A stretch of 64,000 nucleotides of DNA from Osedax frankpressi (taxonomy: Eukaryota > Annelida > Polychaeta > Sabellida > Siboglinidae): assembly GCA_964035775.1 (NCBI GenBank), contig OZ038314.1, forward strand, positions 20,364,658 to 20,428,657, in the 5' to 3' direction. Positions within the stretch are counted from its first letter, which is position 1, and every line of letters begins with the position of its first letter. The notes beneath the pieces are model-generated. The model ran no database searches. It saw only the letters and a list, made by a program, of their open reading frames with translations, and was not told where the DNA came from. The translations under genes were made by a program, and so were the position numbers. Shown here piece by piece: positions 49,401 through 63,200 of the stretch.

Positions 49401-50670
49401 ATTATTTAATAAGATATATAATGTATATGGTAATATGGTATATAATGTCTATGATTATATAAATAGGATATATAAATATTTAAATTACTAATACTCATGT
49501 ATACATTAATATATACATTTTTCGAAAATTAAGATATACAATAATTTTATATACGAAATTAGAATTAACTATTATATTTTAATTACTTTTAATATAAATT
49601 ATTAATTCATTTTGGTATTTATCGGTACATATATTACTTAATAAGATATATCTCCTAATATAAATTTATCAATCAAGTTTGTATATTAACATATTTAAAA
49701 TTATTAAATACATAATAATATGAATTACTAACAAGTGACAATTATCAGGATCGTAACCAAATCCATGTTTATCAGTGTTTTTGCATTTTGAAACTAAAAT
49801 GGAATATAAGCGATATGAAGTAATTAGTTAATCAGCTATTCAAATAAATAGTAATTTGTTATATAAAGCACACTTTTATTTCTATAAAAATGTATTAATT
49901 GTTTATAAATATACATATCACTTAAGGCGGGGTTAATCATCCAGCAGAAATTTTACATGGGCGAGATAGGCGATTCGCGAATTTACACTACTCACTATAA
50001 ATTAGATTTCGTCCTCAATACCTGGAATCATGCCTCTATTTTATTAGGCCCTATACGAAAACTCTTGTTTTATACCTTTATATTGCTCTTTTGACTCTGA
50101 AACTTTGACATAACATTTATAACATATGAATACTTCAATTTGTGAAATAAAAAAAAAATTAACATCATTTTTTTATTTTAATATTTTCTGCTGGATGGTC
50201 CCGCCTTAAATAATATATAATACGTTGAGATAATATATATATTATTTTAATATATTGTTTATTATCAAGTATAATAAATAAGACATATATTTATGGCATG
50301 TATTATTTAGGATAACTTAAACATGTAAACTCACATGTAAGACCAATGTTATATATATATATATATACAGATAATTTTATATATATATATAATTTATAGG
50401 TATTTTTTAATTTAAAAAATAGTTTCTCCCTGTATATAAGTTTCATTATTTGTAATATCTTACAACTTTGTTGGCACATCTCAAATGAAATAATTATATT
50501 ACAAATGTATTTTATAAATATTTAGATTTATGTTGTTAAATTTAGAAAGTGTCTATACTCATGCTATTCTCTATAACTTAAAGAACACTAATATGATGTG
50601 ATATACACTAACCGTCCAAAGACAATGCGCTGTAGCAGATACCCAATAATAACAATACTAAAAGTTTCAT
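36523..50670 (-). CDS. P3: secreted CBM14-LamG protein, 10 exons, 361 aa, very long last intron
   Basis: Exons (high to low): 50670-50613, 49793-49733, 49132-49054, 48184-48088, 47064-46905, 46602-46458, 46349-46265, 46093-45930, 45659-45554, 36653-36523; 1086 nt, phases as in P1 and P2. Exons 1-6 are nearly the same as P2. Exon 7 reads VIYDRQTFPMMWLSRF. Exon 8 is strongly different (GKVTLIEKYGCKWGKPDFSL), as is exon 9 (LSTGITKNKFHHVALTIDNG). The last exon is short, ends VGVIVAYVIV and lacks the CHNGC tail of P1/P2. The last intron is 8.9 kb and almost wholly minisatellite. The link across that intron rests on phase match, the LamG motif order (RGDIDEVG) and lack of any other partner exon. 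Confidence 0.8.
36672..45340. repeat. Large minisatellite, alternating 19-bp and 23-bp units (42-bp composite), in P3 intron 9
   Basis: About 8.67 kb, roughly 200 composites. The 19-bp unit is ggttcaataacattatcaa; the 23-bp unit begins ctagaggttgataac and ends attatcaa. Common variants: acagtatc for acattatc, ggttta, ctggagg and atggag. Runs of the same unit (two 23s or several 19s in a row) are scattered. The 23-bp unit contains ttgataa-ca-ttatcaa, a palindrome with a 2-bp centre. The array ends 18 bp from the last exon's acceptor. Confidence 0.98.
46366..46403. repeat. (TA)n microsatellite in P3 intron 6
   Basis: About 38 bp of TA next to the exon 7 acceptor. Confidence 0.95.
48393..48971. 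repeat. 10-bp A/T minisatellite (atttatatta)n in P3 intron 3
   Basis: About 58 units. Its internal variants (a 9-bp unit near 48623, 'attttaattt' near 48678, 'aaatta' near 48782) are the same as in P2, so the two arrays share recent ancestry. Confidence 0.97.
49926..50205. mobile_element. TTAA-flanked MITE in P3 intron 1
   Basis: Copy of the P2 element at the same intron position, 280 bp, TTAA on both sides (49922-49925, 50206-50209). It was carried along by duplication rather than inserted twice. Confidence 0.85.
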
Positions 50671-50778
50671 TTTGATTCACTAAGATTTCTATAATTCGTC
50701 TGCTTTTGATTAAATTGATATGTTTATGTGTTCTCGTGTTCTTAGTTTGCTTTATTTGCAACTGACTAGTGTATTCAT

Positions 50779-50786
50779 CTTTTATA
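50779..50786 (-). promoter_or_regulatory. TATA box of P3
   Basis: TATAAAAG on the - strand about 110 bp before the P3 ATG at 50670. Confidence 0.6.
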
Positions 50787-52227
50787 CACAACTATCTCGT
50801 AACTCTTATCCGGAGTAATTGACAGTAGTCATGGTTGGATCCACTTGATTCTGATTACATCGCGTTCTAAAATAGATTAAGCAATTTGCAATAAAAAGTA
50901 TTAGTCCGAAGAGATTATTATATAATTCTAGCTAGATTGCATTTAGATGTAAAGTAATTATTAATATCTCTATATAAATATATTCTATCTCTTATTTTAA
51001 TTTGAAAATTGTTTAATTTAGTTCTAATAGAATCAGCAGTTTAATTGTAAACTGTAAAAAAAAGTAAGTACATAGACACCGAAAGCAAGATTAAGTGTGT
51101 GACCGCATAGCAGTAACCTAATTAGGACATATGATCAATAAAATGACCACGACCACCATAGATTTTTGAGATAATCACAAATTTATCATGCATCCATAGA
51201 ATTTCGTCATGTAATTATATTAAAATATTGCCATTTACCATTAAATCTATTTCATATACACTAATTAAAATGTAGCTATGTATCTTAATTCAAATATATA
51301 TGCTATGCACAATAATTTATATGAAGCATTGTACCTGAACATTCAAATATTTCATTATATAATATACTTTAATCTAAGATTATATATTGAAATATTCTAT
51401 AAACGAAATAATAATTTATACAGATACAATCACAAATATTTAATGTATTTTAATATTTTCAAATAAATATTGAGATATAAAAATAAATGAATATTGCATA
51501 TATAATATATAAATATATATTTATAAAAACAAGACAATTACTAAAAGTGGTTAATAATATAACAATACTTGAATATAAATTGAATGTCAAAAGTTAAATT
51601 TTAATATATTATAATATACCTTTAAATACAGAATTGCTCAATTGATGTGAATTATAAGAGTAATGGTTTGCGAGAGTAATACTATGCTATATTTATTTGG
51701 AGATATATAATGTGATATATCATAAGGTAAATTCAATTGTATTTATTAAATCTTCTTTTTGTGGTGAAATTAAGTATATGACTACTGAGAATAATGTTAG
51801 TTTAACATTCATACGATTACGATAATTTCATTATTATTATTATAATATTAATTACATACATTAATAAATATGTATAATTATGTTGATAAATTAGGAATTC
51901 ATAATAGCATTACAAAATATTTACATAATATTGTTATAAAGATTATAATGTATTTTTCAAAATATAATTTAATTATTAATTATTATCACATAATATATGT
52001 ATTGAATATTATTTAGATAATTGTGGATCAATGTTAACCAATTACTGGAATACGTAAATATTCCTTCTATAAACTGTACGAGAACTTGTAACTAGACGAT
52101 AATATTAGATATATATGTTACATGTTAAATAGATACTGATACCATATTAATAATATGAGAACATTTATTTATAATAAATTAACTTTGTAAAATTTTAAAT
52201 TAAATTATAACAAATTATAATTTACTA

Positions 52228-52352
52228 TACCCGAGAGAGTTAATATTAATTAGTATTAAAACTATATTCTATAAATATAGTATTCATAATATATTATGAA
52301 TACTATATTTATAAATATATAGTTTTAAGACTAATATTAACTCTCTCGGGTA
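52228..52352. mobile_element. Palindromic foldback/MITE-like element, second copy
   Basis: 125 bp hairpin with ends tacccgagagagttaatatt and the complementary ctctctcgggta; same location relative to P3 as 28752-28876 has to P2. Confidence 0.7.
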
Positions 52353-52742
52353 TGGTAAAAGTTATAATTATCTATATATAGATTATTATATAGATTATTA
52401 TCTATATCTATATATATATATATATATATCTATATCTATCATTATTTATTTTATTTAGATGACATATTACATCCATACTCTAATCCTAATTATTACGATG
52501 TTTTTAATTTAATTTTATAAATATAAATCAACTTCTAATTTAATAATAATGTCTATACATAGTTACTAACTTAATTATAATAAATAATATAAATGTTAAG
52601 TATAGGTACTATATAACAACGTATTATACATAACATTATTTTATATCAATTCTTATTATATCTTCTATTTTAACGAATATATAATTATATAGGTAATTGT
52701 GTAGTATATTTTATAATAAAAATCTAATATTAGTAATGATAA

Positions 52743-52781
<39 letters not shown>

Positions 52782-55067
52782 GTTTAATTTAACTTATTAT
52801 TGTTTAATAACTTATAATTAATATAAATTCATTATTATACATGTATGATATAGTTTTAAAACTATTTAATTATTAGGAATTTAGATATTAATTGTATTAT
52901 AAATTCATATTCATAATATATTTTAAAAATGTATAATAAATAATAATATTCTAATATAATATATGATATTAAAATTATATTTATTTAGAATGAGTGATAA
53001 TATCTCTAAATCAGTATTAAACTTTCAAAATTATTAATATAATTAATATTCAAATGTATTTCATATATAAATCAATTTATTGAGCTATTTTGAATATTAT
53101 TATTTCATTTCGATTTTATGGAATTCTATTAATACCTGGTGTCATTGTAATATGAACAAATTGCTTAGATGACAATTTGACATTATTTTATCGGTTTATT
53201 ATCTTTAACTATACTATATCGTCAAGTTTAATCGACTAATTTATAATCATTCGCTTTAATTTAATAATTTATTTAATAATTTAATAATTTTAATTTATAA
53301 TTAATCGCAATTTATTGACTTATTTTTATATTTATATTATAAATACGTTATATTTAATTCGAGAAATACCCGCAGTCATTGTAATATGACCAAACTGCTT
53401 AAATGACAAAATTGTACAACATAATAACAGTTTATTATCTTTAATTGTACTATATCGCAATATCAACTCGACTAAATTATAATCAGACGTGATATAGTTG
53501 TATTAGCTCGAGCTAATTGATCAGTTATAATAGGAATTTGTGATTGAAAACTACGTGAGGATATGTCTTAGAGATAAATTGTTGTAGTCATTCTTTGTAT
53601 ATGTCACTAAAACCTGGTGGATATATTTGTTAATCCAAGTGATTATTGACTATTGCATTATACAGTTACGTTTAATAGGGTAGAGTGTATTACATGCATT
53701 GGAATAGACTAAATATGAAAACTATGTTAATTTGTAATCACTTATAAATGTTGTAATAAATTCATAAATTTAAAAAATATGAATTCTATAATAAAGTATT
53801 TTATTCGATTTTAGATAGACAGCCTATTACTATGGATTATTTTAAATATACATATATACCAGAGAAGTACATTATATTTGAAATAATCCTTATCTATCAT
53901 AACATATGCAAAGTAAATATAACATGGTATATCATTTATATTGTACTAGATTATATATTTACATTATATATAAATATGAATTTACATCTATTTTCATCCA
54001 TATTTTGGCATTAAATATATTATTCAAAAGGTTTATTTACTTATATTGATATTTACATCATATAATATTATATAGCATTATTAGAAATATTATATACAAA
54101 TATTATGAATAATAAAAATGTTTGATTTTATTCAAAATCAATTATATTATTAGTTTTGCAAGTTGAAACTAGATTTGTTTTATTAACAATAATATGTATA
54201 CCATCAACTATTTTTTAAACTAAGATTAATTTTAATATTTATTATTAATTTTTAACATATGTTACAATCAATTTATTAGCCTAGCCACTAAACTAGTTAT
54301 CACTTTATAGATAATATATTGATTAAATTTATAAAAACTGATTTAACATAATTATGTTATAATGACTTATATATACTGTTTCACGATCAATTAAGTGTAC
54401 TACTTATAATCAATGTATTATAATTAGTATAAACAAAAATTTTAAAATTAACTTAAAGTGTATATATATATATATATTTTAACAAAATTAGTTTTAAGTA
54501 AAAGAGTTGGTAATAATTATTTATAATATATATTGTATATATTAATATACAATTTATAATAATAAGAAAAAGGAAATCAGGTCATTTATATTAATAATAG
54601 TTTCTTATAAATATATATTTGTTATCAAATATGACATCATTTATTAATAATATTTAAATTAATAATTATATATTAAGGTGTCTTCTAAATATATATTTGT
54701 TATTATATATAATATTGTTTATTAATAATATTTATATTAATAATAAAATTAATAATTATGAAAATATTTCTTTTAAATATGTATGTGTTATTAGATATAT
54801 CATCTTTTATAATAATTAATAATAATTTATAATATATAATTTAAAATATATTTAATATATCTGTATCCAATCTATATTATAAAATATGAAATATATGTAA
54901 TTTTATTTAAACATATAAATATAATAAACTAATCTTAAATGATCTCAAAACTCCTCATCCAATGTTTATATTCGAGAATATGCAGTTTTTATATTAACAA
55001 TATAAAAATACTTATTTTTTTTTCCGAGAAGGTTATTTACAACCTATTGAAAATATCATTTCTAGAA

Positions 55068-55200
55068 TTAACAGTTGCCTTTAACGATGAATTATTAATA
55101 ATATCATGTCCGCAAATAAGCCATATTGGTACATATGATAAATGTCATCTTGCATCTTTATCCTTCAGGGAAATAATATTTACTATATGTATTAAAAAGT
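55068..55200 (+). pseudogene. Possible SUEL/rhamnose-binding-lectin-like exon relic, second copy
   Basis: Reads LTVAFNDELLIISCPQISHI then GTYDKCHLASLS after a tttctag site, and lies just left of T2. P2 upstream DNA lacks this piece (about 270 bp shorter at about 31780). Lectin identity is a guess from the S-C-P motif. Confidence 0.3.
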
Positions 55201-55234
55201 GATAACACATCTAGAATTATGTCTAAGATTTGTT

Positions 55235-57551
55235 AAATGAATCCCAGTAAACAACTGTGAAAAAATACTTGAGTTATTACGTGTATTTTGTGTGTTACCC
55301 AATATAAGATTTACACAAAACATACACGTGTTTTTTACTTACATTTTTTTCTTGTGTTAAGTAAAACAAAAAATATACCCGTTGACAAGTCTATTTTTTT
55401 CATATGTTGAGTAACACATAACAAATTCAGGTTACCCGATTATTTTTTCACAATCTTGTGTTGATAACACATAAAAACACAAGTTAATCTAAATATTTAT
55501 CCACAATCTTGTATTGAGTAACACACAAAAAAAACAGGTTAACCCAATTATTTGTTCACAATTCTTTTATTTATAAATTATATATTATATTAAACATTTC
55601 ACGAATATTGTATTTTTATAAATATAAAATATAGAAAATTATTAGTAATATCTGTTTAAAATACAAAAAAAGTTAACACAAGTTAACTCTTTTATATATA
55701 TATATATAGTATATAAGTTAGTATATTATATATAATGATGTTTGACGTACGACGTACGTTAGGGTGGATCATAACAGTTATAATGTGTATTGTATAACTA
55801 TAATAGGTGATACTACATATAAGAAAAAAACAACAATTACATTTTTTTCTGATGGTTCGCTTGTCTGCGCTTTTCAATCTAACAAAATCTATAAAAAAAT
55901 ACATTTTTCTCTGACAAGACGAAGGTATTTATGCGCATGTGTAAATATATACTAACAATAACAACTATATCAACTATTTTGAATTTTATTTTCGTATTTT
56001 TTATATTTAATCATGTATTTGAAATATACTTCAAAATTCGTTAGCCCCTTTGGTAGCTGTGCAATGTCTACTAATAAGTTACCGACTTACTTAGATATAG
56101 GTAAACACTATTTAAGTATATTTAATGTAAATAAAAAAAATGCAAGGAATTTATCATTAAATAAAATTCTTGAAATTTGGTATTCTGATTCTTGCTATTA
56201 CACCAATAATCTACTAAAAATTTTGGTAATTCTCCTTTATCATCAAACCATTCATTGAATATTCACAATAATTCATCAGACGTTGAACCCGAAATATTAC
56301 CATATCAGAGGTACAATGAATATGCTTATATAAATATATTGATATCAGCATATTTAATATTAAATATTATCTTATTTTAATTTATACAATTTAGATGCAT
56401 TGCCGGTGACCGCCCAAAAACTGCCAGAATTTCATTAAGATTTAACATTTCTGATCGAGCTGTTGCATTTTAAATTGTTACTTGAAAGAAGAAGGAATAA
56501 TTACCTTAGGTGATAAGTCGAGGGTCATTGATCGCTACTTGGTAAGAAGATGGAAAAGTATACATAGAACACATTCCATCAAAACTAAATGGATTATATT
56601 TTGATGAGAAATTGGATAGAACATGGCATAACGATGGAACGTTTATAAATGAAGACCACTTTACATTAATTTCTGAAACGGGAACAGAGTTTTTAACTCA
56701 CATCACTCCAGTTGGTCTTAGTAATTCAGAAAATGTGTCAAATGCTATAATAGAAAATATACAAGAAAAAGAGGATATTACTGATATAAAGGTATATATA
56801 TATATCATTATTAAGTATTATATTATTAATATCATTATATATATAATTATTATTTGTTTAGTTAATGTTCTACTATTGTATTGGTTGTGAGGTGTGATGG
56901 AACAAAAGTGGCAATAAAAATCGAATTTTAAAGAGAATGAAAATAAGACTGGGGAAAAGTTCATTGGATTGTTAGTATAGTTAATTTCAAGAATGTTTTA
57001 CTATTTTACCAATTTTACAAATAGTGGTTCCTGTTCCTATACTACCATTTACAAAATTATTGATTTATTACCGTGATTAAATAAACTATATAATACAATA
57101 CAATCTAATATTGTAATAATGATTTAAACAATTAAAAACATTATTCAAAGTGAAAAGTTAATTTTTCGAAGTTATTTAATTATAAGTTTCCGTTTATATC
57201 TTGTTTTTTAAAAAAATAATTGTATTCATTAATATAGATTTGTCTTCTACATGTGAACGAGTTACTGTTGAGATGTGTATTTGCAAAGATTGATGGGATT
57301 ATCAAAGGACATATCCTCCATGATTATCCGATAGGACGATCACTAAATTCGGCAACAAATTTAGAAATGTTTACAAATTGTATACAAATATCAATAGATC
57401 ATCATTTCGAAGCTACTCTTAAGATGAATAGTAATCTATCATCTGATCAGTCACATCTACGCGATATGATTCTGATATCATCTGGTATTATTCATATTCA
57501 TTTTTCAAAACTTTTATCCGGTAAACTAGGATATGCAAGGTGGTTGACCAC

Positions 57552-57611
<60 letters not shown>

Positions 57612-58000
57612 ATATATATTTACTATACCATGTATAAATACCATAATATGGTATATATATATATATATATATTTATATAAATATTTAACATGTTATTGTT
57701 ACGCAGATGCCATATAGAAATATTTACTAAATGATATTAAGTGATTATATGCAAGACGATTGTACAATGTTTGCGAAACTTGAAAATAATTTTAAAAATA
57801 AATAAATAAATTGAATAAATATATTTGTTGAAATTTTATTTTTTACTTGTGTAATTATGTGTTTTATAACACGTTTTATCGCGTGTTTTTACCACTTGTG
57901 TTTTTGTACGCGTGTTAACCAAGGTTTTAACAATAGCCATATTCCCGTGCAAACACGCAAATTTTACATATTTTGTGAAAAAATACAGGTGTTATTCTCA
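55235..58000 (+). mobile_element. T2: second copy of the DNA-transposon-like relic
   Basis: Nearly the same as T1 over its length, with the same flanks, so it is a duplication product. It keeps the segment absent from T1 (56488-56556), which encodes EGIITLGDKSRVIDRYLVRR, a block typical of the family between a SDRAVA-like helix and LYFDEK. A TAA shortly before this block (about 56471) and further stops downstream show it is inactive. A (TA)n at about 57557-57609 interrupts the 3' part. Confidence 0.6.
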
Positions 58001-60075
58001 TCTGATATATTCGTAAGAATATTAAACTGCTTTTTTAAATATACTCAAAACAACAGAATTTATTTTGTAATGATGGAATAATTACAATTCTTAAACAGTT
58101 ACCCATAATTAGGAAAGTTATGGAATGACTATTAGTATGCATACATTTTGATAAAGACCATTGCAATGGGGCCTTACATACTGGGCTGTTATTCAAATGT
58201 TATATACAAATTAAGATATTCAAGGCTATGTTTCATCTTTATCATAGAAGAATTATATTTTTAAAGATGATCAAAATTCAATTTGCTTTATATGTTCTAT
58301 TATAAAAACAGACCGATATAATGTTATACATGTACTAATATAATAACCTTATGATAATAATAACATCACAATAGATTAATGAAAGCTCAAATATATTTAC
58401 ATTTAAAAGTCTATCCGTCAATAGTCATAAAGTGTTGATATACATGAATATCACAAATATCACATTTATTATATATATCACAATAATCACAAATATAATA
58501 AAGAAAACTGACACCGCGAAATATTAGTAATCAACATTTATATATTTTACATACGCCTATAAATATGAGCAACATATTAATTGATATTTGTTTTTTGAAT
58601 TTTGTTCTCTATAATTGTTAATATATATATAACAATTCTCTAGATAGCCTTATAAGTCCATCCCATTCCTTTCGATTAATTATATTATTACGATCAGTAT
58701 TACCGTTTAATAAAGATTCCATATAAGTATAACAATTTAAATATGTTGTTATACTACGAATAATAAACGGGACTATATATAACCAAATATGTCCATCTTA
58801 AATGTATATCTGTAATATTGTAATCATCAAACTCAAAATATTCTGCTTATAAATATATACTGTATTCAGAATTAATATAGTATTAAATATTTAGTTTAGG
58901 AATTATAATCTCTATAATAGAATATCTATATTTCAATATCTTATTTTAAATAATTATGATCGAAAAAAATGTATTTTTAATAATATCTAATTATATCTAA
59001 TTATAATTATAACATCTTTTAAAATAACTTGGAACTTTGAATTATAACTATTATATAAATTGGAAATTTTAATTATGACTTGAAACTTTTAAAAATAACT
59101 TACAACTTAAATATAATCTGTTACTTTTAAATAATAACTAGTAATAAATTAGATCAGTATAAAATAATAATTTTTTAAATATTCCCACTAATATTAACAA
59201 AATAAATAAAATTTGATTCATAGTGTATTTGAAACTTAAGACATGTAATTTATCTATAGTGCAAAGTAGTGGTTACCCATCTCCAACTAGGATTTCTGTA
59301 ACACTCACCTACAGTAAAGCTAATTAATGAATCGAACATGATTATTTTCATTACTCTTATATAGTATATATATAGATGACTATAACATCGAATTGTAGTT
59401 AGAGATAAGTTGTTTCAAATCTTTAGTAGTCAAAGTGATTTTTCGAATTGTAAGCTGTAGTGATGGAGTATGTTGGAGTTACAAGTTAGGTTTTATTTGA
59501 AATGTATACAATATATAATGATTAATTGAAATTTAGATTAAGTTATGGTCAGTTTAAAGAGGTTATAGTTCAATTTAAGCAGAAAATATGATTTCTATTA
59601 TATTTATTTGTAATTATTTTTATATATAGTCTAAAATAAAAGAAAATAATATTATATGAGACAAATTACAAATGTAAAGGTAATTCGTTTAGATGTATTT
59701 AATTGTTTAATTTATTTTATTATACTAATTGAAAGTATTAATACTTGTTTGTATCTACAAATTAGTTCATTTTAAAATTAGAATGTGAAACAAATTGGCA
59801 AATTGATTTAAATATTAATGTTATTAGGTTTAATATTATCAACTTATTTGGTAGATTAACTATATATAGTTATATATATTACCATATCATCTTTTATCTA
59901 TAACTTAGTATACCCAAATTAAATAATATAATATAATAATAATGTGTTGCAAAATAATTTAAATAAGTTATGTAATGCAAACATCTGACATCACCTAGCT
60001 TATGTATTGTGAGTATTGTCATGTAGCTACTTGCATTATTTGTTTAATAATTATTCATAAACACCACTTATATTT
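58001..60075. other. P4 3' flank
   Basis: No gene. Parallels 34481-36522 beside P3, with scattered small differences. Confidence 0.55.
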
Positions 60076-60206
60076 TCAGAGTATTACATACGCTACGATC
60101 ACACCAACCTCGTCGATATCTCCGCGTAACATTTGCTTTCCACATTTTCCGCCTACGAGCAGTGTATCATGCACGCATATTAGTTTGTAAATTGATCCAG
60201 TCACAC
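60076..60206 (-). CDS. P4: last exon of a fourth CBM14-LamG family gene (partial)
   Basis: 131 nt, the same length, phase and acceptor context as the last exon of P3. It encodes VTGSIYKLICVHDTLLVGG, then RGDIDEVGVIVAYVIL and stop. It differs from P3 at eight bases, every one changing an amino acid. The upstream exons would lie to the right of the window, beyond the minisatellite in its last intron. Part of the final strands of the LamG domain. Confidence 0.75.
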
Positions 60207-60225
60207 CTAAAATTCATATGCATGC

Positions 60226-63200
60226 GTTCAATAACATTATCAACTAGAGGTTGATAACATTATCAAGGTTCAATAACAGTATCAACTAGAGGTTGATAAC
60301 ATTATCAAGGTTCAATAACATTATCAAGGTTCAATAACAGTATCAACTAGAGGTTGATAACATTATCAAGGTTCAATAACAGTATCAACTAGAGGTTGAT
60401 AACATTATCAAGGTTCAATAACATTATCAAGGTTCAATAACAGTATCAACTAGAAATTGATAACATTATCAAGGTTTAATAACATTATCAACTAGAGGTT
60501 GATAACATTATCAAGGTTCAATAACATTATCAAGGTTCAATAACAGTATCAACTAGAGGTTGATAACATTATCAAGGTTTAATAACATTATCAACTAGAG
60601 GTTGATAACATTATCAAGGTTCAATAACAGTATCAAGGTTCAATAACAGTATCAAGGTTCAATAACATTATCAAGGTTCAATAACAGTATCAACTAGAGG
60701 TTGATAACATTATCAAGGTTCAATAACAGTATCAACTAGAGGTTGATAACATTATCAAGGACAATAACATTATCAACTAGAGGTTGATAACATTATCAAG
60801 GTTCAATAACATTATCAACTAGAAGTTGATAACATTATCAAGGTTCAATAACATTATCAACTAGAGGTTGATAACATTATCAAGGTTCAATAACATTATC
60901 AACTAGAGGTTGATAAAATTATCAACTAGAGGTTGATAACATTATCAAGGTTCAATAACAGTATCAAATGGAGTTTGATAACATTATCAAGGTTCAATAA
61001 CATTATCAACTAGAGGTTGATAACATTATCAAGGTTCAATAACATTATCAACTAGAGGTTGATAACATTATCAAGGTTAAATAACAGTATCAACTAGAGG
61101 TTGATAACATTATCAACTAGAGGTTGATAACATTATCAAGGTTCAATAACAGTATCAACTAGAGGTTGATAACATTATCAAGGTTCAATAACAGTATCAA
61201 CTAGAGGTTGATAACATTATCAAGGTTCAATAACATTATCAACTAGAGGTTGATAACATTATCAAGGTTCAATAACAGTATCAAGGTTCAATAACAATAT
61301 CAAGGTTCAATAACATTATCAAGGTTCAATAACAGTATCAACTAGAGGTTGATAACATTATCAAGGTTCAATAACAATATCAAGGTTCAATAACATTATC
61401 AAGGTTCAATAACATTATCAACTAGAAGTTGATAACATTATCAAGGTTCAATAACAGTATCAAGGTTCAATAACATTATCAAGGTTCAATAACATTATCA
61501 AGGTTCAATAACATTATCAACTAGAGGTTGATAACATTATCAAGGTTCAATAACATTATCAACTAGAGGTTGATAACATTATCAAGGTTCAATAACAGTA
61601 TCAACTAGAGGTTGATAACATTATCAAGGTTCAATAACATTATCAACTAGAGGTTGATAACATTATCAAGGTTTAATAACATTATCAACTAGAGGTTGAT
61701 AACATTATCAAGGTTCAATAACATTATCAACTAGAGGTTGATAACATTATCAAGGTTCAATAATATTATCAACTAGAGGTTGATAACATTATCAAGGTTC
61801 AATAACATTATCAACTAGAGGTTGATAAAATTATCAACTAGAGGTTGATAACATTATCAAGGTTCAATAACAGTATCAAATGGAGTTTGATAACATTATC
61901 AAGGTTCAATAACATTATCAACTAGAGGTTGATAACATTATCAACTAGAGGTTGATAACATTATCAAGGTTCAATAACAGTATCAAATGGAGTTTGATAA
62001 CATTATCAAGGTTCAATAACATTATCAACTAGAGGTTGATAACATTATCAAGGTTCAATAACATTATCAACTAGAGGTTGATAACATTATCAAGGTTCAA
62101 TAACAGTATCAACTAGAGGTTGATAACATTATCAACTAGAGGTTGATAACATTATCAAGGTTCAATAACAGTATCAACTAGAGGTTGATAACATTATCAA
62201 GGTTCAATAACAGTATCAACTAGAGGTTGATAACATTATCAAGGTTCAATAACATTATCAACTGGAGGTTGATAACATTATCAAGGTTCAATAACAGTAT
62301 CAAGGTTCAATAACATTATTAAGGTTCAATAACATTATCAACTAGAGGTTGATAACATTATCAATTAGAGGTTGATAACATTATCAAGGTTCAATAACAT
62401 TATCAACTAGAGGTTGATAAAATTATCAACTAGAGGTTGATAGCATTATCAAGGTTCAATAACAGTATCAAATGGAGTTTGATAACATTATCAAGGTTCA
62501 ATAACATTATCAACTAGAGGTTGATAACATTATCAAGGTTCAATAACATTATCAACTAGAGGTTGATAACATTATCAAGGTTCAATAACAGTATCAACTA
62601 GAGGTTGATAACATTATCAACTAGAGGTTGATAACATTATCAAGGTTCAATAACAGTATCAAATGGAGTTTGATAACATTATCAAGGTTCAATAACATTA
62701 TCAACTAGAGGTTGATAACATTATCAAGGTTCAATAACATTATCAACTAGAGGTTGATAACATTATCAAGGTTAAATAACAGTATCAACTAGAGGTTGAT
62801 AACATTATCAACTAGAGGTTGATAACATTATCAAGGTTCAATAACAGTATCAACTAGAGGTTGATAACATTATCAAGGTTCAATAACAGTATCAACTAGA
62901 GGTTGATAACATTATCAAGGTTCAATAACATTATCAACTAGAGGTTGATAACATTATCAAGGTTCAATAACAGTATCAAGGTTCAATAACAGTATCAAGG
63001 TTCAATAACATTATCAAGGTTCAATAACAGTATCAACTAGAGGTTGATAACATTATCAAGGTTCAATAACAATATCAAGGTTCAATAACATTATCAAGGT
63101 TCAATAACATTATCAACTAGAGGTTGATAACATTATCAAGGTTCAATAACAGTATCAAGGTTCAATAACAGTATCAAGGTTCAATAACATTATCAAGGTT

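Larger units (their letters stand above)
50815..55230. other. P3 upstream intergenic DNA
   Basis: Matches 27290-31785 upstream of P2 nearly throughout, apart from small indels and a missing stretch (P2 31010-31380 has no counterpart near 54560). A (TA)n stands at 52746-52779. No supported gene apart from the lectin-like relic below. Confidence 0.55.
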
